Positions 50,723 to 58,659 of a DNA stretch of 64,000 nucleotides are shown piece after piece. The stretch is from the NCBI RefSeq assembly GCF_052113705.1, contig NZ_JBGQOG010000006.1:62001-126000 (forward strand), written 5' to 3'. Made by a program: the position numbers and the translations under genes. Under the pieces are notes generated by a model that saw nothing but the letters and a program-made list of their open reading frames with translations, was not told the origin of the DNA and did no database searches. This DNA comes from JBGQOG01 sp052113705. GTDB taxonomy: Bacteria > Pseudomonadota > Alphaproteobacteria > Rhodobacterales > Rhodobacteraceae. The first letter of the stretch is position 1. The number at the start of each line of letters is the position of its first letter.

Positions 50723-52066
50723 TCAGAGGCTGCGCATCTGCGGATGTCCAAAGCGCCCTGCGGGTTCCAGCATCAGCGCATGCAGCGCCCAGACCAGAGC
50801 ATCCAGCCGGTCCGGGCTGCCCTTGCCGGTGAACCCCTGCACGGTCATCGCGCACATCTGATCCTCCAACCGGCCAAGCCCGCGCAGATGCCGCACCCGG
50901 CCCTGCTCATACAGCGCCGCAACTGGCTCGGCCCGCAGGCCCTTGCCCCGCCCCGCCCGCAGCGCGGTGAAGGGCACCAGCGGATCGATCTGCCGCAGCA
51001 CTGCTTCAACCAGATCGCCGCCCTGATTGACCTCGGCCACCAGCCGCTCGGCCCCGTGCCGCTGCATCGCGGCGAGTGCGGCGCGCGCCCAGTCGCTGGG
51101 GCTCGCCCCCTGCACCGTCGCATCCTCCAGCACATAGGCCCGCCAGTTCGCCGGATCGCCGCGCGTCACCGCGCCCACCACGATGATCCCGCATTCATCC
51201 GAGGCCTTTCCCGCCGAGACCGCCGGATCCACCGCCACCACGATCCGGTCGAGATCCGGGGCCACCGCCACCCGCGCCGCCTCAATCCCCGCTGTGGACC
51301 AGAGCGCCCCCTCGGCCTCCTCCAGCAGAACCCCGTCCAGCTCCTGCCGCCCGATCCGCGTCCCCGCATAGCGGCTGCGCACTTCCTCGAGGAACGAGGC
51401 GGCCAGATAGGCGCGGTTCGCCTCGGTCGGCGCATGGGTCAGCACGGTCGAGGGGTTGTTGAGGATCGCCTTCAGCACCCCCACATTGCGCGGCGTGGTG
51501 GTGACCACCTGCTGCGGATGCGGCCCCAGCCGCAGCGCGAATTGCAGCATGTCCCAGGCCTCCTCCGCCCGCTTCCATTTCGCCAGCTCATCTGCCCAGG
51601 CCGCGTCAAACTGCGGCCCCCGCAGGCTTTCCGGCTCATGCGCCGAGAACACCTGCGCCGTGGCGCCATTCGGCCAGATCAGCCGCTTGCGCCCCGCCTC
51701 CCAATCCGGGCGCCGGTCGGGGGGCGAGCAGGCCAGAATCCCGCTCTCGCCAAAAATCATCACCTCGCGCACCTGATCGATGGTCTCGCCCACCAGCGCC
51801 AGCCGATGCGCCCGCCCCGGCGCCTCCGGCGTTGCCCCCTCGACCTGCGCGCGCACCCATTCGGCCCCCGCCCGCGTCTTGCCCGCCCCGCGCCCGCCAA
51901 GGATCACCCAGCTTTTCCACGCCCCCTCCGGCGGCAGCTGATGCGGCAGCGCCCAGAACTCGAAGATCCAGGGCAGCGCCAGCAGCGCATTGTCGCTCAG
52001 CCCGCCCAGAAACTCATCCACCGCCTCCGGCGTCGCGCAGGCAAGCCAGGCGGCGCCCGATCTCAT
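50723..52066 (-). CDS. orfg2: GTA g2, terminase large subunit
   Basis: DNA-packaging motor, 447 aa from the ATG at 52066. ATPase: Walker A VILGGRGAGKTRAGAEWVRA, Walker B DAAWADELAKW. Nuclease: VVAVDPAVSAGKASDECGII and ERLVAEVNQGGDLVEAVL. The start is uncertain: ATG 52114 and TTG 52135 lie further upstream inside g1, the last with AGAGGA 6 nt before it. All overlap g1 by at least 53 nt in another frame. In GTAs this terminase packages random host DNA. Confidence 0.93.
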   Translation of the reverse strand: MRSGAAWLACATPEAVDEFLGGLSDNALLALPWIFEFWALPHQLPPEGAWKSWVILGGRGAGKTRAGAEWVRAQVEGATPEAPGRAHRLALVGETIDQVREVMIFGESGILACSPPDRRPDWEAGRKRLIWPNGATAQVFSAHEPESLRGPQFDAAWADELAKWKRAEEAWDMLQFALRLGPHPQQVVTTTPRNVGVLKAILNNPSTVLTHAPTEANRAYLAASFLEEVRSRYAGTRIGRQELDGVLLEEAEGALWSTAGIEAARVAVAPDLDRIVVAVDPAVSAGKASDECGIIVVGAVTRGDPANWRAYVLEDATVQGASPSDWARAALAAMQRHGAERLVAEVNQGGDLVEAVLRQIDPLVPFTALRAGRGKGLRAEPVAALYEQGRVRHLRGLGRLEDQMCAMTVQGFTGKGSPDRLDALVWALHALMLEPAGRFGHPQMRSL

Positions 52067-52340
52067 CTCGCGCAAGCTCAAGGTCGAGCGCGCCGCCGCC
52101 GACCTCTCCGGCATGCTGTTTGCGGAGTTTTTCAACTCTGGTCCTCTCTTCCATCACCATGACGAATGCGGTCCGAAGGTCCTTGACCGCTTGCGCGGCC
52201 CCCTTCGCCTCGGCCCATTCGCCGCGCTTGACCTTCGTCATCGCCGCGAACAGATCCTCCGCAATTCCTCGATACAGTTCCTCGGTCTCCGAAAGCAGAT
52301 CCTTCGGAGGCCCGCTTCCCGCGGAGAAATTCATGCTCAT
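52014..52340 (-). CDS. orfg1: GTA g1, small terminase subunit
   Basis: First gene of the cluster, 108 aa from ATG 52340 (alternatives 52367 and 52334; ribosome sites are weak for all). MSMNFSAGSGPPKDLLSETE, LYRGIAEDLFAAMTKVKRGE and LDLELARDEIGRRLACLRDA match RcGTA g1, a highly divergent small terminase that binds DNA non-specifically. It lies just behind a hairpin-T-run in the leader. Confidence 0.85.
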   Translation of the reverse strand: MSMNFSAGSGPPKDLLSETEELYRGIAEDLFAAMTKVKRGEWAEAKGAAQAVKDLRTAFVMVMEERTRVEKLRKQHAGEVGGGALDLELARDEIGRRLACLRDAGGGG

Positions 52341-52382
52341 CTGTTGCTGTACCCGCCTCTCATGCACTGCACGAGCGAAACG

Positions 52383-52414
52383 AAAAAGCGGCCCCGGGTT
52401 TCCCCGTGCCGCTT
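52383..52414 (-). terminator. Terminator-like hairpin in the GTA leader, upstream of g1
   Basis: On the - strand AAGCGGC (52414-52408), a CGGG/CCCG inner stem with a small bulge, GCCGCTT (52392-52386) and then TTTTT (52387-52383) form an intrinsic-terminator shape. It lies about 30 nt after the predicted -10 and 16 nt before the first possible g1 ATG, so it would stop GTA transcription unless overcome. It could also be a second terminator for mltG. Confidence 0.7.
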
Positions 52415-52439
52415 GCCCACCTCTTCTAGCATGTCACAA

Positions 52440-52468
52440 GTGATACTTCAGACCGTGCGCAAAGTCAA
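52440..52468 (-). promoter_or_regulatory. Predicted promoter of the GTA cluster
   Basis: On the - strand TTGACT (52468-52463) and TATCAC (52445-52440) are separated by exactly 17 nt, a good sigma-70-type promoter between mltG and g1. GTA promoters in Rhodobacter are activated by GafA with input from CtrA; no TTAA-type CtrA box is seen here. Confidence 0.55.
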
Positions 52469-52520
52469 GCCAATTCACCCTCAGGTTGCGCGCACCCAGC
52501 GTACGCCGCCTTCACAAATG

Positions 52521-52550
52521 AAAAATCCCCGCCATTTCTGACAGGGATTT
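52521..52550 (-). terminator. Intrinsic terminator after mltG
   Basis: On the - strand AAATCCC (52550-52544) pairs with GGGATTT (52529-52523) around a loop with some internal pairing, followed by TTTTT (52525-52521). It lies 20 nt past the mltG stop, upstream of the predicted GTA promoter. Confidence 0.65.
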
Positions 52551-52569
52551 CAAATGCTTGCAGGGGGCG

Positions 52570-53736
52570 TCAGTTCCCGGCGGGCGTCTGGCCCTGCTCG
52601 GCCTCCAGCTTACGCCAGCGGGCCACGTTGTCGTTGTGATCTGACAGCGTCGTTGCAAAAGCATGCCCGCCGGTGCCATCCGCCACAAAGTAGAGATAGT
52701 CCGTCTGCGCCGGGTTCAACGCCGCCTCGATGCTCGCGCGACCGGGATTGGCAATCGGCCCCGGCGGCAGCCCTTCCACCACATAGGTGTTATAGGGCGT
52801 CGCCTTGCGCAGCTCGCTCTGCCGCAGGCCGCGGCCCAGCACACCCTTGCCGCCGGTCACGCCATAGATCACCGTCGGGTCCGTTTGCAGCTTCATCCCC
52901 TGCGCCAGCCGGTTGATGAACACGCTCGCCACCTGCGGCCGCTCTTCCGCCACCCCGGTCTCTTTCTCGACGATCGAGGCCATGACCAGCGCCTCATCCG
53001 GCGTCGAATAGGGCAGGCCATCGGCCCGCGCCGCCCAGAGATCGGCCAGAATCCGGTCCTGCCGCGCCTGCATCTCGCCCAGAAGTTTCGCCCGGTCGTA
53101 GCCGCGGCTCACCTCATAGCTGTCGGGCGCCAGATGCCCCTCGGCCGGAACCTCTTTCACATCCCCGGTCAGGAATTCGGCACGCTTCAGCGCCTCCACC
53201 ACCTGCCAGCTCGTGGCGCCCTCGGCCAGGGTCACCCGCAGCCGCACATCGGACTTCTGCGCCTCATCCAGATACGCCTGCGGTGCCGCCTCCGTCGCCG
53301 GATCGAACTTCACCTTCTCGACATAGCGCCCCGAGGCCGCATCCAGCTCGCGCAGGATCACATCGGTCGCATTCACCCCGATGCGGAAGTTGACTTCCGT
53401 CCCGCAGGTCGAAGGGCCACCCGCCGTCACCTGATCGACAATCGCCGTCATCGGCGCCGCCGCCGGCACCAGATACGAGCCAAACTTCAGCTGCCCCGAT
53501 TTGCCCGCGTAATCCGCGCCTGCCCGGAAGATATAGCCCGAAGAGACCGCACCCTTCGCCACCAGATCATCCGACAGCCGCACGAAACTCGACCCCGGCG
53601 CAACCTTGATGCAGACCGCTTCGGTCAGCGGCCCCGGCGAGGTGTATTGCTTTTTGGCCCAGGCGGTCAGCCCGCCCAAAGCCAGCAGCAACACAATGAG
53701 AATGGTCAGGAAATTCGAGACGATATGCCGCCACAT
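52570..53736 (-). CDS. mltG: Endolytic murein transglycosylase MltG
   Basis: Inner-membrane lytic transglycosylase that terminates glycan strand growth, 388 aa. One N-terminal transmembrane helix (NFLTILIVLLLALGGLTAWA) is followed by a LysM-like subdomain and the YceG catalytic domain with VMASIVEKETGVAEERPQVA (catalytic Glu in EKET) and LQTDPTVIYGV. The ATG overlaps the fabF stop by 1 nt (ATGA-type), so it is coupled to fabF. Placed between the fatty-acid genes and the GTA cluster. Confidence 0.94.
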   Translation of the reverse strand: MWRHIVSNFLTILIVLLLALGGLTAWAKKQYTSPGPLTEAVCIKVAPGSSFVRLSDDLVAKGAVSSGYIFRAGADYAGKSGQLKFGSYLVPAAAPMTAIVDQVTAGGPSTCGTEVNFRIGVNATDVILRELDAASGRYVEKVKFDPATEAAPQAYLDEAQKSDVRLRVTLAEGATSWQVVEALKRAEFLTGDVKEVPAEGHLAPDSYEVSRGYDRAKLLGEMQARQDRILADLWAARADGLPYSTPDEALVMASIVEKETGVAEERPQVASVFINRLAQGMKLQTDPTVIYGVTGGKGVLGRGLRQSELRKATPYNTYVVEGLPPGPIANPGRASIEAALNPAQTDYLYFVADGTGGHAFATTLSDHNDNVARWRKLEAEQGQTPAGN

Positions 53737-54998
53737 CAGTCCGTCACCCGGCCCAGGACCAGGCTGGCATTGGTGCCGCCAAAGCCAAAGCTGTTGGACA
53801 AAGCAACATCAATCTTGCGTTTCACCGCCTTGTTCGCCGCCAGATCCAGTTTCGGCGTCACCGCCGGAGTGTCGAGGTTGATCGTCGGCGGCGCAATCTG
53901 ATCACGGATCGCCAGCACGCAGAAAATTGCCTCCACCGCGCCCGCCGCCCCCAGAAGGTGCCCGATCGAGGATTTGGTCGAGGACATGGTGGCCTTCGCC
54001 GCCGCATCGCCCAACAACCGCTCCACCGCGCCCAATTCAATCGTATCGGCCATGGTCGAGGTGCCATGGGCGTTGATGTAATCCACCGCCGAAGGCTCCA
54101 GCCCCGCCCGTGCCAGCGCCGCCTTCATCGCGCGGAAGCCGCCATCGCCATCCTCCGCCGGGGCGGTAATGTGATAGGCATCGCCCGAGAGGCCATAGCC
54201 CAGCACTTCGGCATAGATCTTGGCGCCGCGCGCTTTCGCATGCTCATATTCTTCCAGCACCACGACGCCCGCGCCCTCGCCCATCACGAAACCATCGCGG
54301 TCGGCGTCATAGGGCCGGCTCGCGGCTTTCGGATCATCGGCCCGCTTGGTCGAGAGCGCCTTGCAGGCGTTGAACCCGGCGATCCCGATTTCCGAGATCG
54401 GGCTTTCCGCCCCGCCCGCGATCATCACATCCGCATCGCCCCATTGGATCAGCCGCGCCGCATCGCCAATCGCATGCGCGCCGGTCGAACAGGCGGTCAC
54501 CACCGCATGGTTCGGCCCCTTGAAGCCAAAGCGGATCGAGACCTGACCCGAGATCAGGTTGATCAGCGCGCCGGGGATAAAGAAGGGCGAAACCCGTTTC
54601 GGCCCCTTTTCCTTGATCAGCACCGCCGTCTCGGCAATCGTCGACAAGCCACCGATGCCCGAGCCGAGCATCACGCCCGTGCGCTCGCGGTCATGGTCGC
54701 TCGTTGGCTCCCAGCCCGCATCGCGCACCGCCTGCACCGCCGCCGCCATACCATAGAGGATAAAGTCATCCACCTTGCGGCGGTCCTTCGGCTCCATCCA
54801 GTCATCGGCATTGAACGTGCCGTTGCTGCCGTCGCCCAGCGGAATCTCGCAGGCATATTGCGTCACCACATTCGTGGTATCAAAACGGGTGATCGGCCCG
54901 GCACCGGACTCGCCGGCGATAAGCCGCGACCAGGTTTCCTCGACCCCGCATGCCAGCGGTGTGACCATCCCAAGACCTGTGACAACGACGCGACGCAT
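53736..54998 (-). CDS. fabF: 3-oxoacyl-[acyl-carrier-protein] synthase II
   Basis: Elongating beta-ketoacyl-ACP synthase of type II fatty-acid synthesis, 420 aa from MRRVVVTGLGMVTPLACGVE, chosen because GGAGGGG lies upstream. Active-site Cys in HAVVTACSTGAHAIGDAARL, His in YINAHGTSTMADTIELGAVE and SSIGHLLGAAGAVEAIFCVL. Also FabF-type GEGAGVVVLEEYEHAKARGA. In most relatives it directly follows acpP; here about 3.2 kb with dps, an SLT lipoprotein and a Hint protein intervenes. Confidence 0.97.
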   Translation of the reverse strand: MRRVVVTGLGMVTPLACGVEETWSRLIAGESGAGPITRFDTTNVVTQYACEIPLGDGSNGTFNADDWMEPKDRRKVDDFILYGMAAAVQAVRDAGWEPTSDHDRERTGVMLGSGIGGLSTIAETAVLIKEKGPKRVSPFFIPGALINLISGQVSIRFGFKGPNHAVVTACSTGAHAIGDAARLIQWGDADVMIAGGAESPISEIGIAGFNACKALSTKRADDPKAASRPYDADRDGFVMGEGAGVVVLEEYEHAKARGAKIYAEVLGYGLSGDAYHITAPAEDGDGGFRAMKAALARAGLEPSAVDYINAHGTSTMADTIELGAVERLLGDAAAKATMSSTKSSIGHLLGAAGAVEAIFCVLAIRDQIAPPTINLDTPAVTPKLDLAANKAVKRKIDVALSNSFGFGGTNASLVLGRVTD

Positions 54999-55199
54999 AC
55001 GCCCCTCCGGTAATTTTCTAGCCCAGTCGTGATACAGTCTTGTCCGGGGCTTAGCAACCAAAGCAAGACTATCCGGTTCAGTCTTTGTGACAGCGGGCGC
55101 GTTCCCGCCACCCCGCTGCCTGAAAACGACATGCCGATCCCGCCGCAAAGGCCCCCAAACGGCCCGCCGCCACCCGGCACAGGAAAAGGGGCCCTCAAA

Positions 55200-55252
55200 G
55201 GCCCCTTCCCGTCTCCCCCGCTTTCGGGGGAAGTATTTCCGACGCCAAGCGC
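55200..55252. repeat. Divergent member of the GC-rich intergenic repeat family (copy 6)
   Basis: TCTCCCCCGCTTTCGGGGGA, a hairpin, followed by AGTATTTCCGACGCCAAG. The core is CCCCC...GGGGGA then TATTT, like copies 2 and 4 but less conserved. Lies in the fabF-dps spacer. Confidence 0.45.
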
Positions 55253-55276
55253 CGGGTCACACGCCGGATCAGCGGA

Positions 55277-55747
55277 TCACTTGCCCAAATGGCTTTCGAT
55301 GAACCACAGATCCTTGTCGAACTGGCGGCTGGCGGCGGTGAACAGATCCGCCGTGCCCTCATCGCCCGACTCCGAGACCGTGTCGATCGCCTCGCGCAGC
55401 GACGCACCCACATCGGCAAAGCGGATCGAGATCTCTTTCACATGTTTCATCTCATCCACCAGGTCGGTCGGATAGGGTGCCAGACGCGACGACTTCACGA
55501 TGGCCTCGGCGGTGCCCACCGCCTGCCCGTCCAGCACCTGAATGCGCTCGGCCATGGTATCCTCGGTTTCCGCCACCCGCGCGGCCACGGTGTCAAACAG
55601 CTCATGGATGCCGATAAAGCTCTTGCCCTTCATGTTCCAATGCGCCTGCTTCAGCGCCAACCGCAGCACGATGACATCCGAGAGACAGGCGTTCAGCGTC
55701 TCAACCGAGGTTTTGATGGCATTATCTTCAAGGCCCTTGATCGGCAT
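55277..55747 (-). CDS. dps: Dps-family DNA-binding ferritin-like protein
   Basis: 156-aa Dps: a 12-mer that oxidises and stores iron with peroxide and protects DNA. IVLRLALKQAHWNMKGKSFI contains the ferroxidase His/Trp, GIHELFDTVAARVAETEDTM the acidic ligands. No lysine-rich N-terminal tail, so DNA binding may be weak. AGGAG precedes the ATG. It is divergent from the SLT gene, with 283 nt of GC-rich spacer. Probably peroxide- or iron-regulated in this group, though no box is identified. Confidence 0.95.
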   Translation of the reverse strand: MPIKGLEDNAIKTSVETLNACLSDVIVLRLALKQAHWNMKGKSFIGIHELFDTVAARVAETEDTMAERIQVLDGQAVGTAEAIVKSSRLAPYPTDLVDEMKHVKEISIRFADVGASLREAIDTVSESGDEGTADLFTAASRQFDKDLWFIESHLGK

Positions 55748-56030
55748 GGTTCACTCCTGATTTCTGGGACGAGGCGTCAAAGGAGGACGCCTCCGTTTCG
55801 CCATCCCAACGCCGCAGCCCGGCATGGGTTCCCGATCGTCACCGGCCATCCGCCGCCCCGATGCCGCCGCTTCCCCGCTGCCCCCGGCGCCGCACCGCCG
55901 AGCCCGCGCGCACAGGCTTCACGCCGGGCGCACAAGCGGTTACAACCGCGCGACTTTCCGTGATTGATCCCGCCCCACCCGCGCAAAACATCCCGCGCCA
56001 GCCCCCCGCGACCCTGCCCCGGAGACCCGC

Positions 56031-56495
56031 ATGACCCCGTTTTCCCGCCGCAGCGTGCTCGCGCTGATGATCGCCTCGCTTGCCGCCTGCGGACGCCCGG
56101 AACGACCGGGCCGCGAAGCCAAGGATCTCTATCCGAATGAGACGCCGCGTCTGCGGTTCCTGATCGACAAATATGCCGATGAATATCAGGTGCCGCGCAG
56201 CCTCGTGCACCGCGTCGTGCAGCGCGAAAGCCAGTATAACCCGGCCGCGCGGCATGGCGGCTACTACGGTCTGATGCAGATCATGCCGCAGACCGCGCGC
56301 ACCATGGGCCACCGCGGCAGCCCCGAAAGCCTGCTCGACGCGGAAACCAACCTGAAATACGGGGTGAAATACCTGCGCGGCGCCTGGATGTGCGCCGATG
56401 GCAGCCATGACCGCGCCGTGATGTGGTATGCGCGGGGCTATTATTACGAGGCCAAACGCCGCGGCATTCTGCGCGAGACGGGGCTGAAGGCCTAG
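56031..56495 (+). CDS. Lytic transglycosylase-like lipoprotein (SLT domain)
   Basis: 154-aa secreted protein. A lipobox-type end (LMIASLAACG) after an Arg-rich N-terminus (TPFSRRSVLAL, Tat- or Sec-like) makes it a lipoprotein candidate. The SLT fold covers residues 40-140: VPRSLVHRVVQRESQYNPAA with the catalytic Glu in RES, GGYYGLMQIMPQTARTMGHR and LKYGVKYLRGAW. Small, with no extra binding domain. GGAG precedes the start. Convergent with the Hint gene and divergent from dps. A role in wall remodelling is likely; no GTA link is shown. Confidence 0.9.
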   Translation: MTPFSRRSVLALMIASLAACGRPERPGREAKDLYPNETPRLRFLIDKYADEYQVPRSLVHRVVQRESQYNPAARHGGYYGLMQIMPQTARTMGHRGSPESLLDAETNLKYGVKYLRGAWMCADGSHDRAVMWYARGYYYEAKRRGILRETGLKA

Positions 56496-56567
56496 ACCGC
56501 CAGCCCCCGCTCCGCCGCTTCCCGCCGCGCGCCGCAGCCCTTGCGCACCCGCGTACCGCGGGCGGCG

Positions 56568-57629
56568 TCAGGCGTCGAGCAGGGCCGCTTCATAGGCTTT
56601 CAGCGTCGGGCGTGCCGAGGGAATGCCCTGCTTGCCCAGCCGCGCCAGTTCGGGAAACAGCTTGGCGATCTCTGCCCGGGTGTCGGGGGCGAAACTGGCC
56701 AAAGACCGCTCTGCGGGGTGGAAGCTTTCGCTCGGAACCCCTTCGGAAAACACGATTTCGTGCTGCCGGAACAGCAGATGCACATAATCCACAAAGCCGC
56801 CTTCGCGCCGGTAGATCGTCTGGCCATTGACCAGATGCTTGGCCGCGACCAGCACTTCATGCTCGCCAAACAACAGCTCCGCCCGCGGCGAACGGATCAG
56901 CATCCGGTGCTGCGGTGAAACGGTCAGCCCGCGGCGGTTGCCCAGCGCGCCCTGCGAGAAATGGACGGGGGCCATCTCGCCCCGCGCGGGCACGCGGCGC
57001 GCGCCCACCCAGGACAGCGGCTGCAGACCGTGGTCAAGGGTCTGCACAAGATCCCCCACCCGCAATTCTTCCACCGCACGCGGCCCCCGCGCCGTCTCGA
57101 TCAGCGTGCCCGCCGCGAAACAGAGCAGGATCGGCGCGCCCGCCGAGATGTCGAACACCAACACGGCGTTTTGCTGCACATAGGTCTCAAGATCCGGCAC
57201 CCCCAGCAGACCGAGCACCGTCGAGAGTGAAATCCCCACGGGCAGCGCCGCCAGAACCGCCGCCTGCAGATCACTCACCAACCCGTCCAGAAGCGACGCG
57301 GGCTGACCTGCGGGATAGTGAAAATAGGTATCCTCCGCCGTCTGAAAGGCGTTCACCGCGACCGGGCTGCCCGCATCCACCGTCACATTGATCAAGAAGG
57401 GAATGCTCACCGACACCCCGACAGTGGCGGTGCCCGACCCGACCAGCGTCGCGCTGCTGCCCTGATAGCCGGCCACCTCGCCGTGATCCCAATCCTTGCC
57501 GAGATCGGCATCCTCAACCGTCAATGCGCCCGACTGCGGACCCGAAAAGCTGCTGAGAAGTTTGGTATTGCTCAGAGAAACCAGACTACCACTATACGCA
57601 TACACATCGTCCAGAGACCGGGTAACCAT
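56568..57629 (-). CDS. Hint (Hedgehog/intein-type) domain protein
   Basis: 353 aa from MVTRSLDDVYAYSGSLVSLS (AAAGAGGT 7 nt upstream). The N-terminal half is a beta/Gly-rich region with hydrophobic segments. From about residue 165 it carries a Hint_2 domain: LCFAAGTLIETARGPRAVEE with the autoprocessing Cys, VGDLVQTLDHGLQPLSWVG, LTVSPQHRMLIRS (block B-like His) and LVNGQTIYRREGGFVDYVHL. Rhodobacteraceae have many such proteins, usually secreted and of unknown function. Preceded by a long, repeat-bearing spacer. Confidence 0.85.
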   Translation of the reverse strand: MVTRSLDDVYAYSGSLVSLSNTKLLSSFSGPQSGALTVEDADLGKDWDHGEVAGYQGSSATLVGSGTATVGVSVSIPFLINVTVDAGSPVAVNAFQTAEDTYFHYPAGQPASLLDGLVSDLQAAVLAALPVGISLSTVLGLLGVPDLETYVQQNAVLVFDISAGAPILLCFAAGTLIETARGPRAVEELRVGDLVQTLDHGLQPLSWVGARRVPARGEMAPVHFSQGALGNRRGLTVSPQHRMLIRSPRAELLFGEHEVLVAAKHLVNGQTIYRREGGFVDYVHLLFRQHEIVFSEGVPSESFHPAERSLASFAPDTRAEIAKLFPELARLGKQGIPSARPTLKAYEAALLDA

Positions 57630-58252
57630 CGATTGTACCTCTTTCACTGCAGGACGCTGCAACCAGGACAACCGAACAGAGCCCGCTCCCAGGGGGAACG
57701 GAATGGACCGGAACGGGGCAGCCGAACAAGGGGTGACGTGAGAACTGCTTCTGGTTATCAAAATGATAATCACCCGCGCGTAATGCAACCTAAAATTGTA
57801 TTGCAGCCATCAAAAGACAGAAGCCGACGGCAAAATGGAACCAGTACCCCATCCCAGGGCCGGATTGTCGCGGAATGCGGTACAAACTTAGCCGCAGACA
57901 TCAGCTCCGTCGCCAAGGCCGCGAATCTGCACGCGGGCACGACACCCCGATGCCGCTCCCTCCCCGGCACGCTCAACGTCACGAGGGGAGAGGGATCAAC
58001 AACGGCGCCATGCGGGGGCCCGGTCGCCCGCCGCCCCCCAAATGGTACCACCCGCCCCTGGGAGCGGTGACCGCCTGACCACAACGCAAAATGGTCACAA
58101 CGCAAAATGGCCGAAATACCAAGGGCCGAAATGCCAGAGGCCAAAATGCAAAATGGCGCGCCCGGGAGGGCACGCCATTTCACAAATATCGTCCAGTCCG
58201 GATTGGCTGCGGCCCGATGCCCGGCAGATGCCGCGCGAGACCGCGTCCGACC
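57630..58252. other. 623-nt non-coding stretch between the Hint gene and acpP
   Basis: No convincing gene is found. Contents in order: an A/T-richer zone (57740-57815) with the inverted pair TTATC/GATAA (57755-57769), a likely promoter/operator for the Hint gene; a GC-rich central part; and tandem repeats CACAACGCAAAATGG (two copies, 58080-58094 and 58096-58110) running into related 15-nt units up to about 58157. GCAAAATGG also occurs at 57830. A hairpin terminator for acpP closes the stretch. Confidence 0.5.
58151..58180 (-). terminator. Intrinsic terminator after acpP
   Basis: AAATGGCG (58151-58158) pairs with CGCCATTT (58173-58180), with an inner GCCC/GGGC stem; on the - strand TTTTGCATTTTGG follows. 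It lies 70 nt past the acpP stop. Confidence 0.65.
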
Positions 58253-58486
58253 TCAGACGGCTTCCGAGATGAATTTCACCGCGTCGCCGAAGGTCTGGAT
58301 GGTTTCCGCAGCGTCGTCCGGGATTTCGATGCCGAATTCTTCTTCGAAAGCCATCACCAGCTCGACGGTGTCGAGGCTGTCTGCGCCCAGATCGTCGATG
58401 AACGACGCGGTCTCGGTGACCTTGTCTTCTTCCACGCCCAGGTGCTCAACGACGATCTTCTTCACGCGATCAGCGATGTCGCTCAT
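58253..58486 (-). CDS. acpP: Acyl carrier protein
   Basis: 77-aa acidic carrier of fatty-acid intermediates. MSDIADRVKKIVVEHLGVEE and the phosphopantetheine serine in LGADSLDTVELVMAFEEEFG. Strong GAGGA ribosome site. A highly expressed gene by codon use (GAA/GAC/ATC-rich). fabG lies 173 nt upstream and a terminator downstream, so it may also be transcribed alone, as is common for acpP. Confidence 0.98.
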   Translation of the reverse strand: MSDIADRVKKIVVEHLGVEEDKVTETASFIDDLGADSLDTVELVMAFEEEFGIEIPDDAAETIQTFGDAVKFISEAV

Positions 58487-58659
58487 GTCTTTTCCTCAAT
58501 ATTTCGGGCTTCAGCCCTGTCTATCCTTGCTCATGTCGAGCGGCTCACGCCCCGCTTACGCAAGGCAGCCGGCAGGTAGGACACCCCCCGGCCGTCAGCG
58601 CTGCTCTTAGCACAGTCTTGCCGTAAGGCAACCGCTTTCGCAACAGCGCAGACCGCAGA

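Noticed and set aside
37353..52367. A prophage
   Set aside because: Structural genes match the gene transfer agent in content and order. There is no integrase, repressor, replication or lysis module and no attachment-site duplication was seen, and the cluster is flanked by housekeeping genes.
58080..58157. A CRISPR-like or iteron array
   Set aside because: Only two clear 15-nt copies plus degenerate units occur, spaced by 16 and 15 nt, with no spacers and no replication gene nearby.
57770..58183. 137-codon - strand frame in the spacer upstream of the Hint gene
   Set aside because: No family resemblance, no ribosome site, it spans tandem repeats and the acpP terminator, and composition is that of random GC-rich DNA.
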